Below are positions 1 to 5,859 of a stretch of 7,960 nucleotides of DNA, in pieces. The notes beneath the pieces were generated by a model. That model was not told where the DNA came from. It saw only the letters and a list, made by a program, of their open reading frames with translations, and did no database searches. The position numbers and the translations under genes were made by a program. Position 1 is the stretch's first letter. Each line of letters begins with the position of its first letter. Source of the stretch: Thermaceae bacterium (lineage in GTDB: Bacteria; Deinococcota; Deinococci; Deinococcales; Marinithermaceae); assembly GCA_015490435.1 (NCBI GenBank), contig WFXV01000221.1:1-7960 (forward strand), given 5' to 3'.

Positions 1-1
1 G

Positions 2-172
2 ACCACCAAGACCCGGGACAACGCCTTTCCCACGCCCGATGCCGTACTCAAGGTGATCTACTTCGTGGCCGAGCGATACGAGGCGCAGTTTCAGACGAGG
101 AAGCTCCGGGGCTTTCAGCAGGCAGAAGATGAGATCCGTGCTATCTTCGATAGCAGATACCCCCGGGCTTAG
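2..172 (+). CDS. IS256-family (Mutator) transposase, C-terminal 56 residues
   Basis: The first 56 codons of the window are open in frame 2 and end at a TAG. The fragment begins TTKTRDNAFPTPDAVLK and continues with RKLRGFQQAEDEIRAIF and RYPRA. This matches in style the tail of IS256/Mutator transposases: a Lys/Arg-rich T-R segment, a 'FPtpdavlk' helix, then a last helix ending in an F-x-x-R-Y motif. These DDE enzymes move the element by a copy-out mechanism. The DDE catalytic residues lie upstream, outside the window, so intactness cannot be judged. GC content is about 59% (100 of the first 170 bases), clearly below the neighbours, as expected for a mobile gene. A terminal-repeat-like sequence follows 8 nt after the stop, supporting the family call. 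The fragment points toward the convergent rlmN. Confidence 0.8.
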   Translation, partial: TTKTRDNAFPTPDAVLKVIYFVAERYEAQFQTRKLRGFQQAEDEIRAIFDSRYPRA

Positions 173-180
173 GTGGGGGC

Positions 181-204
181 GTACACAAAATTCGGGACAC
201 TACC
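181..204. repeat. Probable right terminal inverted repeat of the IS256-type element
   Basis: Just after the transposase stop comes GTACACAAAATTCGGGACAC followed by TACC. Read inward on the other strand it begins GGTAGTGTCCCGAATTTTGT, the usual look of an IS256-family end (GG start, then a GTGTCC-like block and an AATTTTGTGTA block). The outer boundary is placed after TACC at 204. An 8-9 nt target duplication would then begin at 205 (AAAAGGAC). The partner left repeat lies outside the window, so the boundary is inferred from family knowledge. Confidence 0.65.
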
Positions 205-308
205 AAAAGGACCGCAAGCAATACATACCGCGAGCCTCGCCGCATGTTTTTGCACCTCCATTTACCCAAGTAAGGGCAGCGAGGCCGTGGAGAGTAGAGG
301 CGTTCGTT
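205..308. other. AT-richer intergenic spacer between IS end and rlmN
   Basis: Bases 181-300 contain 64 G/C of 120 (53%), against roughly 70% in surrounding genes. No open frame here looks like protein. A 7-bp inverted repeat (GCCTCGC at 234-240, GCGAGGC at 279-285) encloses 38 nt. It is too wide and lacks a U tract, so it is not a convincing terminator. The tract could be flanking sequence carried from an earlier insertion or a decayed gene. Confidence 0.5.
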
Positions 309-1376
309 CTATCGGTTAGGGGCGTTCGGAGCGAAACGCAGCGGTGCGGGCGGGGTCTCTTTGAGCGCCAGTTGGCCGCAGGCGGCGCCGACGTCGACCC
401 CGCGGCTCCAGCGGATGGTGGTGGGGATGCCCTCGTTTTCGAGGATCTCGGCAAAGCGGCGGATGCCCGCTTTGGGCGTCCCCTCGACCGGTGCCCCCTC
501 CCAGGGGTTAAAGGGGATCAGGTTGACGTGGGCCACGATGCGGCGGTCCTTGATCAGCCGGGCCACCTCCCGCGCCTGGCGGGGGGCGTCGTTGATGCCC
601 TTCAGCATCACGTACTCGAAGGTGACGCGGCGCTTGGTCTTTTGGAAGTATTCCGCCACCGCGTCCATGATCTCCTCTACTGGGTAGGCCTTGGCGGTGG
701 GGATGATCTTTTTCCGGGTCTCGTCGTCGGGGGCGTGGAGGCTGAGGGCGAGCTTTACCCCGAGGTCCTCTTCGGCGAGCCGGCGGATCCCCTTCGGGAT
801 GCCCACGGTGGAGAGGGTGATGCGGCGGGGGCTCATGCCGAGGGCGTTTTTGTCGATCATGCGGCGGACGGCCGCGCTCACCGCGTCCAGGTTCAATAGC
901 GGCTCGCCCATGCCCATGAGGACGACGTTTCGGATCTCGGTCGGGGGAATGCCCTGGTGGTGGGCGATGGCGAGGAGCTGGTCGAGGATCTCCCAGGGGG
1001 TGAGGTTGCGGCCGAAGCCGAGCGCCCCGGTGGCGCAGAAGGTGCAGCCCACCGGGCAGCCCACCTGGCTCGAGAGGCAGACGGTCTTGCGGTCCTTGTA
1101 GGGCAGGTAGACGGCCTCGGTTTGCTTGCCGTCTTTCAGGGTGAAGAGGTACTTGACCGAGCCGTCTTGCGAGGGGAAGGCCTGGATCAGCTCGAACTCG
1201 GAGATCCGCCAGTTTTCGGCGAGTTCACGCCGGAGCGCCCGAGGGAGGTCGGTCATCTCGTCGAAGTCGCGAGCGCCGCGGCGGTAGAGCCAGTGGGCGA
1301 TCTGGCGCTTGCGAAAGCCCTCGCCGGGGAGCTCCTCGGGGGGCTTAGGCTCGAGGATGGAGCGGGTGCTCCTCAT
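309..1376 (-). CDS. rlmN: Dual-specificity RNA methyltransferase RlmN (radical SAM)
   Basis: A 355-residue cytoplasmic radical-SAM enzyme. In characterised homologues it methylates C2 of A2503 in 23S rRNA and of A37 in a subset of tRNAs, tuning the peptidyl-transferase centre and decoding. The N-terminal RNA-binding region (about 15-65) contains the FRKRQIAHWLYRRGARDFDEMTDLP stretch at 21-45. The radical-SAM CxxxCxxC cluster is C107, C111, C114 in CPVGCTFCATG. The two mechanistic cysteines that mark RlmN are also present: C100, seven residues before the cluster, and C333 in AACGQL near the C-terminus. GMGEPL (155-160) is the SAM-binding GGE-like motif. Length is normal for the family. The ATG overlaps the stop of the upstream DUF2853 gene in ATGA (1373-1376), so expression is probably coupled to it. 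The last 15 or so residues are Pro/Ala-rich and likely unstructured. Confidence 0.96.
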   Translation of the reverse strand: MRSTRSILEPKPPEELPGEGFRKRQIAHWLYRRGARDFDEMTDLPRALRRELAENWRISEFELIQAFPSQDGSVKYLFTLKDGKQTEAVYLPYKDRKTVCLSSQVGCPVGCTFCATGALGFGRNLTPWEILDQLLAIAHHQGIPPTEIRNVVLMGMGEPLLNLDAVSAAVRRMIDKNALGMSPRRITLSTVGIPKGIRRLAEEDLGVKLALSLHAPDDETRKKIIPTAKAYPVEEIMDAVAEYFQKTKRRVTFEYVMLKGINDAPRQAREVARLIKDRRIVAHVNLIPFNPWEGAPVEGTPKAGIRRFAEILENEGIPTTIRWSRGVDVGAACGQLALKETPPAPLRFAPNAPNR

Positions 1377-1702
1377 ACGAAGGCGTCGCGCCGGCCGAGC
1401 TTCTTGGTGAGCAGGTAGTAGAAGGTCGAGCGGAGCTTTTTGCCCTTGATCTCCTGGCAGACCTCCTCGAGCAGCCGGTCCATCTCCTCGTCGGAGAGGT
1501 CGACGTGGAGCTTGTTCAAAAGGAAGTTCTTCTTCACCCGCTCGAGCTCATCCTTCTGCCCGCAGGCGACGTAGGCGCTGTCGGCGTTGCGGAAGACGAT
1601 CGCGTAGATCGAGACGAGCTCGCGGAGAAGCTCCTCGTCGGGGTTCTTGTCGTACTTCTTCACGTCCTCAAGGGCCTTTTTGAAAAGTTCCTCGTGGGTC
1701 AT
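1373..1702 (-). CDS. DUF2853-family small protein
   Basis: A 109-residue, charged, mostly helical cytoplasmic protein of unknown function. The pattern resembles DUF2853 as I remember it: 'NADSAYVACGQKDELERVKKNFL' at 39-61 (D41, C47, then E-L-x-x-V-K-K-N-F-L) and a C-terminal 'KLRSTFYYLLTKKLG' at 89-103. There is no signal peptide or membrane segment. I chose the ATG at 1702 because GGAGG (1708-1712) lies 5 nt upstream and TATAAT at 1719-1724. A longer in-frame start at 1783 would run through that promoter and into the mutS2 end. The stop overlaps the rlmN start (ATGA), so the two form an operon. GC is about 59% in 1441-1680, lower than rlmN and mutS2. This partly reflects many Lys, Tyr and Phe codons and may hint at separate ancestry. 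Confidence 0.8.
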   Translation of the reverse strand: MTHEELFKKALEDVKKYDKNPDEELLRELVSIYAIVFRNADSAYVACGQKDELERVKKNFLLNKLHVDLSDEEMDRLLEEVCQEIKGKKLRSTFYYLLTKKLGRRDAFV

Positions 1703-1707
1703 CGCAA

Positions 1708-1712
1708 CCTCC
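1708..1712 (-). promoter_or_regulatory. Ribosome-binding site (GGAGG) for DUF2853 gene
   Basis: GGAGG with a 5-nt gap (TTGCG) before the ATG at 1702. It is the clearest Shine-Dalgarno in the window and decides the start. It lies almost at the predicted 5' end of the transcript. Confidence 0.7.
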
Positions 1713-1718
1713 GTGGAT

Positions 1719-1724
1719 ATTATA
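1719..1724 (-). promoter_or_regulatory. -10 box (TATAAT) for DUF2853-rlmN
   Basis: A perfect TATAAT on the minus strand in the 49-bp gap after mutS2. No good TTGACA-like hexamer sits 16-18 bp upstream. With usual spacing transcription would begin near 1712, the first G of the GGAGG ribosome-binding site, giving a leader of only about 10 nt. Confidence 0.6.
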
Positions 1725-1751
1725 CAAGAAAGCTCAGGTTTCCTGTAGTGC

Positions 1752-4001
1752 CTAGACGCGAAGGTGAACCACGGTGACCCCATGGCCGCCCTCGTAGGGC
1801 ATGGCGTCGTGGAAGCGTTCCACCCGCTTGTCGCGCTTTAGCGCCTGGCGGACGGCGTTACGGAGCGCGCCGGTGCCCTTGCCGTGGAGGATGCGGACGG
1901 GGGTTTCCTTGAGGGCGTAGGCCTCGGTCAAAAACTCGTCGAGGGCGAGGAGGGCCTCGGCTTGAGTGAGGCCGCGGAGGTTGAGCTCGGGCTCGAAGCC
2001 CGACTTCACCACCACCGCCTCGGTGGGGCGGGGGGCACCCTCGTCGCGGGGCTTGAGGCGGGCCACGGGAACCTCGACCTTGAGGGGGCCCATCTGCACC
2101 AGGGCGACCTCGCCCCGGAGCTCGAGCACCTTCCCCTTGGCCCGGTAGTCGGGCACCTCGACCTGCATCCCGGGGCGGAGGGTGGGGTAGGGGTTTCGCT
2201 TCGGCTCGGGGCGCACGGCGCGGCGCATTTCGAGGATCTGGCGGAGGGCGTCCTTCTTGCCGGGCTCGGTCTTCGCCCGCTCTTTCGCCCGTTTGATCTG
2301 GCGCTCGGCCTCAAGTAAGAGCCGGTCGGCCTCGGCGCGGGCTTCCTCTAGGACGCGCCTGCGCTCGGATTCGATGTCTTTTAACCGCGCCTCCAGCTCC
2401 GCGCGCGCTTTCTCCGCCCGCCGGCGCTCGGCCTCGGCCTTCCTGAGCGCCTCCTCGAGCGCGCGCTTTTCCTCTTCCAGCCGGGCGAGCAGGGCCTCGG
2501 CCGTGCGGGCGCCCTCTCCTAAGAGGGCGCGGGCCCGCTCCAGGGGGCCCTTCGGGAAGCCCAGCCGCTCGGCGATGGCGAAGGCGTAGCTCCGGCCCGG
2601 CACCCCGAGGAGGAGCCGGTAGGTGGGGGCGAAGCGCTCGAGGTCGAAGGCCATGCTGGCGTTCTCCACCCCCTCCGCCTCGGCGGCGAAGGCCTTTAGG
2701 GGCGCGAGGTGGGTGGTGACGATGCCCCGGGCGTCCTTTTCGAGGAGCGCCTCGAGCACCGCCTGCCCCAGCGCCGCCCCCTCCTCGGGGTCGGTGCCGG
2801 TGCCGAGCTCGTCCACCAGGACGAGGGCATCGGGGCCCGCTTCCTCGAGGATCGTCTTCAGGCGCCTTAAGTGGCTCGCGAAGGTGGAAAGATCGGCGAG
2901 GATGTCCTGCTCGTCGCCGATATCGGTGAGGATCGCCCGCACGAAGGGGAGCTCGGCGGCCTCGGCGGCGACGAAAAGCCCCGACTGGGCCATCGCCTGG
3001 GCCAGGCCGAGGGTCTTCAAAAGCGCGGTCTTTCCGCCCATGTTGGGCCCGGAGACGAGCAGGAGCTTCCGCCGCTCGTCGAGGGCGAGATCGTTTTTCA
3101 CCGGGTCCGAAATCAGCGGGTGGAAGGCGGAGCGAAGCGCGTAGCGCCCGGGCGGGCCGAAGCGGGGGCGGGTGAGCTTCCAGTCCTCGGCGAGCCGGCG
3201 GGCGGCCTCGGTGAGGTCGAGCTCGGCGAGGGCCTCTAGGGTGGCGTCCACCTCGCGGTCAGCGGCGAGTCTCGCGGTGAGTTCGCCGAGGATGCGCTTC
3301 ACCTCGGCCTCTTCCTCGAGCAAAAGCCGGGCGAGCTCGTTGTTCAGGGAGACCACCGAGAGCGGCTCGACGAAGAAGGTGGCCCCGGAGCTCGAGCGGT
3401 CGAGCACCACCCCGGGCACCCGGTGGACCCGCTCAGCCCGGACCGGGAGCACGTAGCGGCCGCGCCTTAGGGTGACGAAGCGGTCGGAGAGGTCGTCGGC
3501 GTGGCGCTCCATGAGCTGGTAGACCCGCTCCTGAATCCGCCGCTTTAGGGGCCGGATCCGGCCGCGGAGCTTTTTCAGCTTCTCCGAGGCCTCGTCCCTG
3601 ACCTCGCCCTCCTCGTCGAGGGCTTTTTCCACCGCCCGCACGAAACCCCGGTGGTCGCCGATCCCGGCGGCGAGGGCCTTGAGCGCCTCGAGCTCGGTGC
3701 TAAAAAGCCCTTCTTTTAGCTCCATCGCCCGCACCAGCGTGCCGGCGGCGGCAAGGAGCTCAGGGCCAGAAAGCGCTTCCCCCCGCCGGGCCCTTTGAAG
3801 GAGCGGCCTCAGGTCGCTCACCCCGCCGAGCTTTAGGGGGTAGAAGAAGGCCTCCTCGATCCGGGCGTGGCGGGCCTCGGCCGCTTCTTGGCTCAAGGGG
3901 GCGAGGGTGAGCGCCCGCTCCTCGCCGAGGGCGGTCTGGGCCCGCTCGGCGAGGGCGCGCTTCACCGGGCCGAAGTCGAGGCGCTCGAGGTCCGCCTGCA
4001 T
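1752..4001 (-). CDS. mutS2: MutS2 ATPase with C-terminal Smr nuclease-like domain
   Basis: A 749-residue member of the MutS2 branch of the MutS ATPases, which lacks the mismatch-recognition domain of MutS1. Homologues bind branched DNA and suppress recombination (Thermus, Helicobacter). In Bacillus, MutS2 acts on collided ribosomes. Order of parts: helical core/lever (about 1-300); ATPase with Walker A GPNMGGKT (318-325), Walker B LVLVDE (393-398), the ELGTGTDPEEG signature (398-408) and switch His in TTHL (429-432); a long Arg/Glu/Ala coiled coil (about 500-580); a KOW-like beta segment (608-650); and the Smr domain (671-749) with HGKGTG at 706-711. The usual LDLRG of the Smr domain reads LNLRG (673-677). 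Length is typical. The ATG at 4001 follows the smr stop by 28 nt. There is no Shine-Dalgarno; a TAAACT box lies 10 nt upstream. Confidence 0.96.
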   Translation of the reverse strand: MQADLERLDFGPVKRALAERAQTALGEERALTLAPLSQEAAEARHARIEEAFFYPLKLGGVSDLRPLLQRARRGEALSGPELLAAAGTLVRAMELKEGLFSTELEALKALAAGIGDHRGFVRAVEKALDEEGEVRDEASEKLKKLRGRIRPLKRRIQERVYQLMERHADDLSDRFVTLRRGRYVLPVRAERVHRVPGVVLDRSSSGATFFVEPLSVVSLNNELARLLLEEEAEVKRILGELTARLAADREVDATLEALAELDLTEAARRLAEDWKLTRPRFGPPGRYALRSAFHPLISDPVKNDLALDERRKLLLVSGPNMGGKTALLKTLGLAQAMAQSGLFVAAEAAELPFVRAILTDIGDEQDILADLSTFASHLRRLKTILEEAGPDALVLVDELGTGTDPEEGAALGQAVLEALLEKDARGIVTTHLAPLKAFAAEAEGVENASMAFDLERFAPTYRLLLGVPGRSYAFAIAERLGFPKGPLERARALLGEGARTAEALLARLEEEKRALEEALRKAEAERRRAEKARAELEARLKDIESERRRVLEEARAEADRLLLEAERQIKRAKERAKTEPGKKDALRQILEMRRAVRPEPKRNPYPTLRPGMQVEVPDYRAKGKVLELRGEVALVQMGPLKVEVPVARLKPRDEGAPRPTEAVVVKSGFEPELNLRGLTQAEALLALDEFLTEAYALKETPVRILHGKGTGALRNAVRQALKRDKRVERFHDAMPYEGGHGVTVVHLRV

Positions 4002-4011
4002 GCAAAGGCTT

Positions 4012-4017
4012 AGTTTA
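4012..4017 (-). promoter_or_regulatory. Possible -10 box (TAAACT) for mutS2
   Basis: TAAACT fits the TAnnnT pattern and ends 10 nt before the mutS2 ATG, placing a start about 4 nt upstream of the codon. No -35 match is visible. It lies in the 28-nt gap after smr, so mutS2 could be read both from here and from upstream. Confidence 0.35.
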
Positions 4018-4029
4018 CCACCGGGCCGC

Positions 4030-4377
4030 TCAAGGGGCGAGCCGCCCCATCCGCGAAAGCCCCATCAAAACCGCCACCCCGAGGACGATCAGCGCCATCC
4101 CGATCACCGCGGGGAGGTCCGGGACCTGGCGGTAGAGGAAGGCGGCGAGCAGGGTCACGAGCACGATCCCCACCCCCGACCAGATCGCGTAGGCCACGCC
4201 CACGGGGACGGACTTGGGGGCGAGGCTCAGGAAGTAAAACGAGGTTCCGTAGCCGGCCACCACGACGGCGGAGGGGAGCGCCCGGGTGAACCCCTCGGAG
4301 GCCTTGAGGGCGGTGGTGGCGGCGACCTCGGCCAGGATTGCCACCGCCAGATAGAGGTAGCCTTTGGGTGGGCTCAT
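4030..4377 (-). CDS. SMR-family multidrug/cation exporter (EmrE-like)
   Basis: A 115-residue inner-membrane protein with four transmembrane helices (about 6-24, 35-54, 60-82, 88-108). SMR proteins work as dual-topology dimers that exchange protons for quaternary ammonium or other cationic compounds. The match to EmrE is close: AILAEVAATTALKASEGFTR at 13-32 carries the essential membrane Glu (E17, equivalent to EmrE E14), and AYAIWSGVGIV at 62-72 carries the Trp (W66) and GVG motif. The SGVGIV form suits the Qac/EmrE subtype better than the guanidinium-exporting Gdx subtype, but substrate cannot be fixed from sequence. I use the ATG at 4377 because the EmrE alignment begins there; further upstream (to 4449) the frame is antisense to the phosphodiesterase. 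mutS2 follows after 28 nt. The start overlaps that of the divergent phosphodiesterase gene. Confidence 0.93.
   Translation of the reverse strand: MSPPKGYLYLAVAILAEVAATTALKASEGFTRALPSAVVVAGYGTSFYFLSLAPKSVPVGVAYAIWSGVGIVLVTLLAAFLYRQVPDLPAVIGMALIVLGVAVLMGLSRMGRLAP
4358..4363 (+). promoter_or_regulatory. Weak candidate -10 box (TAGCCT) for the GDPD gene
   Basis: TAGCCT fits TAnnnT, 12 nt before the ATG, giving a leader of about 6 nt. A TTGCCA lies at 4338-4343, but the 14-bp spacer is too short for a standard promoter. Any GDPD promoter must lie inside the smr coding sequence. Confidence 0.2.
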
Positions 4378-5374
4378 GGCTTCATTAAACCGGGCGCTCG
4401 GGCTCGCCCTCTTCCTCGCGCTCGCCCTGGCGGCGGGCCCCGAGCTCATCGGCCACCGCGGGGTGCCTGCCCGCTACCCCGACGAGAGCCTGGAGGGGGT
4501 GCTGGCGGCGGCCGCATTCGGGGCCTTCGGGGTCGAGTGCGACGCCGTGCCCACGCGGGAGGGCGCCCTGGTCTGCCGCCACCGGGCCGACGACCTCGCC
4601 GAGACCACCGACGTTCTGACCTCCCCCTGGGCCGGCCTCTGCGCCGAGCCCTTCCGCCCCGCGGGCCTCTTCGCCCCGGCCCGGGCCCGATGCCGCACGC
4701 TGGACCTGCCGCTAAAGGCTTTCTTTGCCCTCGGCGCCTGGCCGGAAGGGAAGAACGAGCGCGCCCGGCGGCCGGAGGATTACTACCGCGGGGCCCGCTA
4801 CCCCGCCGCCCTCGCCCAGTCCCCGGGCCACACCCTGGACCATGCCGGCTTCGTGCGGGTGCTAAGGCCCCTCGGGGTGGCCTACTTTCCCGAGCTCAAG
4901 GTCACCCCGCTCCCCGTCGGGATTACCCGCGACGACCTCCGGCGGGCGATGGTGGACGCCTACCGCCGGCTCGGGATCCCGCCCGAGCGGGTGTATCTGC
5001 AGAGTTTTGTGCTCGAGGACCTTCGCTTTTGGCGGGCCTACGCCCCCGATTACGGGCAAAACGCGATCTGGCTCGACGGCCGCTCGCTCGACCCCGAGGA
5101 TCCCGCGACCTGGACCCCTTCGATGCCGGCGCTTCGGGACCAGGGGGTGCGTTTCCTGGGCCCGCCGATCCGCTACCTCCTCTCCCGCCGGGGCGGGCGG
5201 CTCGTCGCCACCGCTTACGCCGAGGCCGCCTGCCGGTCGGGGCTTCGCCTCGTCCCCTGGACGTTGGAGCGAAGCCGGGTGGGGCCGCCGGAAGCCCTCT
5301 ACCGCGCCCTCGGGAAGCTTTGCGTCTTCGCCGTCTTCAGCGACGATCCCGGAAGCTACCGGCGCCTGCGCTAA
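4376..5374 (+). CDS. Secreted glycerophosphodiester phosphodiesterase (GDPD)
   Basis: A 332-residue TIM-barrel enzyme that cleaves deacylated phospholipids (glycerophosphodiesters) to glycerol-3-phosphate and an alcohol, probably outside the membrane. Residues 1-20 form a signal peptide (N-terminal Arg, then LGLALFLALALAA). Family motifs follow: GHRG (26-29, catalytic H27 and R28), YPDESLEG (34-41), GVECD (52-56, metal ligands E54 and D56), LVCRHRADDLAETTDV (65-80, H69), PELK (172-175, E173), LQSF (208-211), PWTLE (294-298) and FSDDPG (321-326). The PDES block replaces the common PENT/PEHT. Six cysteines (55, 67, 89, 106, 286, 316) may pair as disulphides. The ATG at 4376 is chosen for the signal peptide; a TTG at 4364 is the alternative. 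No clear Shine-Dalgarno is seen. A lipoprotein gene follows 47 nt after the stop. Confidence 0.9.
   Translation: MASLNRALGLALFLALALAAGPELIGHRGVPARYPDESLEGVLAAAAFGAFGVECDAVPTREGALVCRHRADDLAETTDVLTSPWAGLCAEPFRPAGLFAPARARCRTLDLPLKAFFALGAWPEGKNERARRPEDYYRGARYPAALAQSPGHTLDHAGFVRVLRPLGVAYFPELKVTPLPVGITRDDLRRAMVDAYRRLGIPPERVYLQSFVLEDLRFWRAYAPDYGQNAIWLDGRSLDPEDPATWTPSMPALRDQGVRFLGPPIRYLLSRRGGRLVATAYAEAACRSGLRLVPWTLERSRVGPPEALYRALGKLCVFAVFSDDPGSYRRLR
4384..4389 (-). promoter_or_regulatory. Possible -10 box (TTTAAT) for a leaderless smr mRNA
   Basis: TTTAAT matches TATAAT at five of six bases but lacks the usually strong A at position 2. Exactly 6 nt separate it from the smr ATG, placing +1 on the A of the start codon. 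There is no Shine-Dalgarno. The box lies inside codons 3-5 of the divergent phosphodiesterase gene. Confidence 0.4.
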
Positions 5375-5421
5375 GGGCTTGGCCACGCTTTCGCCACGCC
5401 CCCCCGTTCCAGGCTTGGGGC

Positions 5422-5859
5422 ATGGCGCGGACGGTTGCACTTTTCATGCTCCTTGGCCTGCTCGCTGCTTGCTCCCGGGAAACCCCGCCCCGCCTCGTGG
5501 TAGACGGGGCGAGCTTTACCCTCCGGGGCACCTGGCACGCCGACCTCGACCGGGCCCAGGAGTCCCGTTTCTCCCCGGACGTGGACGTCTGGTGGGAGCA
5601 GGTCACCGCCACCGAGCGCTACTGGACACCCCGAAACGGAGCGCGCTTTGCCCCCATGGGGACCGCTCGGCCGGACTTCGCCGCCTGTCGGCGGGCTGCG
5701 CTTTCCGGGGCCCGGATCGACGGAAGCGACGGCCCCTCGAACCGGATCCCAAGCGCGAGCTTCTTGTGCGGGCGAACCGCTGAGGGCCGCACGGTGGTCG
5801 TCGAGGTCTTGAACTACGGCTACATCCTGGATCTGCGCGTTTGGGTCTGGGATCGCTAG
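5422..5859 (+). CDS. Small lipoprotein of unknown function
   Basis: A 145-residue protein with a clear lipoprotein signal: a short N-terminus with Arg3, a hydrophobic stretch, then the lipobox LLAAC with the acylated Cys at 17. The mature part would be tethered to the outer face of a membrane. It is rich in Trp and beta-prone segments (SFTLRGTWHADLD at 31-43, DVWWEQVTATERYW at 55-68, VVVEVLNYGYILDLRVWVW at 125-143) and has two further cysteines (89, 116) that could form a disulphide. I do not recognise the family. The ATG at 5422 is set by the signal peptide; no strong Shine-Dalgarno precedes it. It follows the GDPD gene by 47 nt and is probably co-transcribed, so a cell-envelope role is likely. 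Its TAG overlaps the comM stop in CTAG. Confidence 0.78.
   Translation: MARTVALFMLLGLLAACSRETPPRLVVDGASFTLRGTWHADLDRAQESRFSPDVDVWWEQVTATERYWTPRNGARFAPMGTARPDFAACRRAALSGARIDGSDGPSNRIPSASFLCGRTAEGRTVVVEVLNYGYILDLRVWVWDR

Larger units (their letters stand above)
1..204 (+). mobile_element. IS256-family insertion sequence, right end only
   Basis: This combines the transposase C-terminus and the terminal repeat. The left part is cut off by the window edge. The element lies 104 bp beyond the rlmN stop codon, in convergent orientation, so this end does not interrupt a gene visible here. Confidence 0.7.

Noticed and set aside
234..285. Inverted repeat GCCTCGC/GCGAGGC as an rlmN terminator
   Set aside because: The 38-nt loop is too long, the stem is only 7 bp, and no U tract follows on the minus strand.
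200..454. An 84-codon minus-strand frame across the IS end, spacer and rlmN 3' end
   Set aside because: It overlaps rlmN out of frame, has no family features and runs into the inferred IS terminal repeat.
1703..1783. N-terminal extension of the DUF2853 protein (27 residues)
   Set aside because: The extension would cover the TATAAT box, the GGAGG site and the mutS2 stop, and its sequence does not fit the rest of the protein.
4378..4449. Longer SMR start at 4449
   Set aside because: The added 24 residues are polar and antisense to the GDPD signal peptide; EmrE-type proteins begin just before the first helix, matching the ATG at 4377.
3907..5859. A 650-codon open frame on the plus strand
   Set aside because: Most of it is antisense to mutS2 and smr or an off-frame shadow of the GDPD gene, Pro/Arg/Gly-rich and low in complexity. 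Only its last 145 codons (5422-5859) are a credible gene, the lipoprotein.
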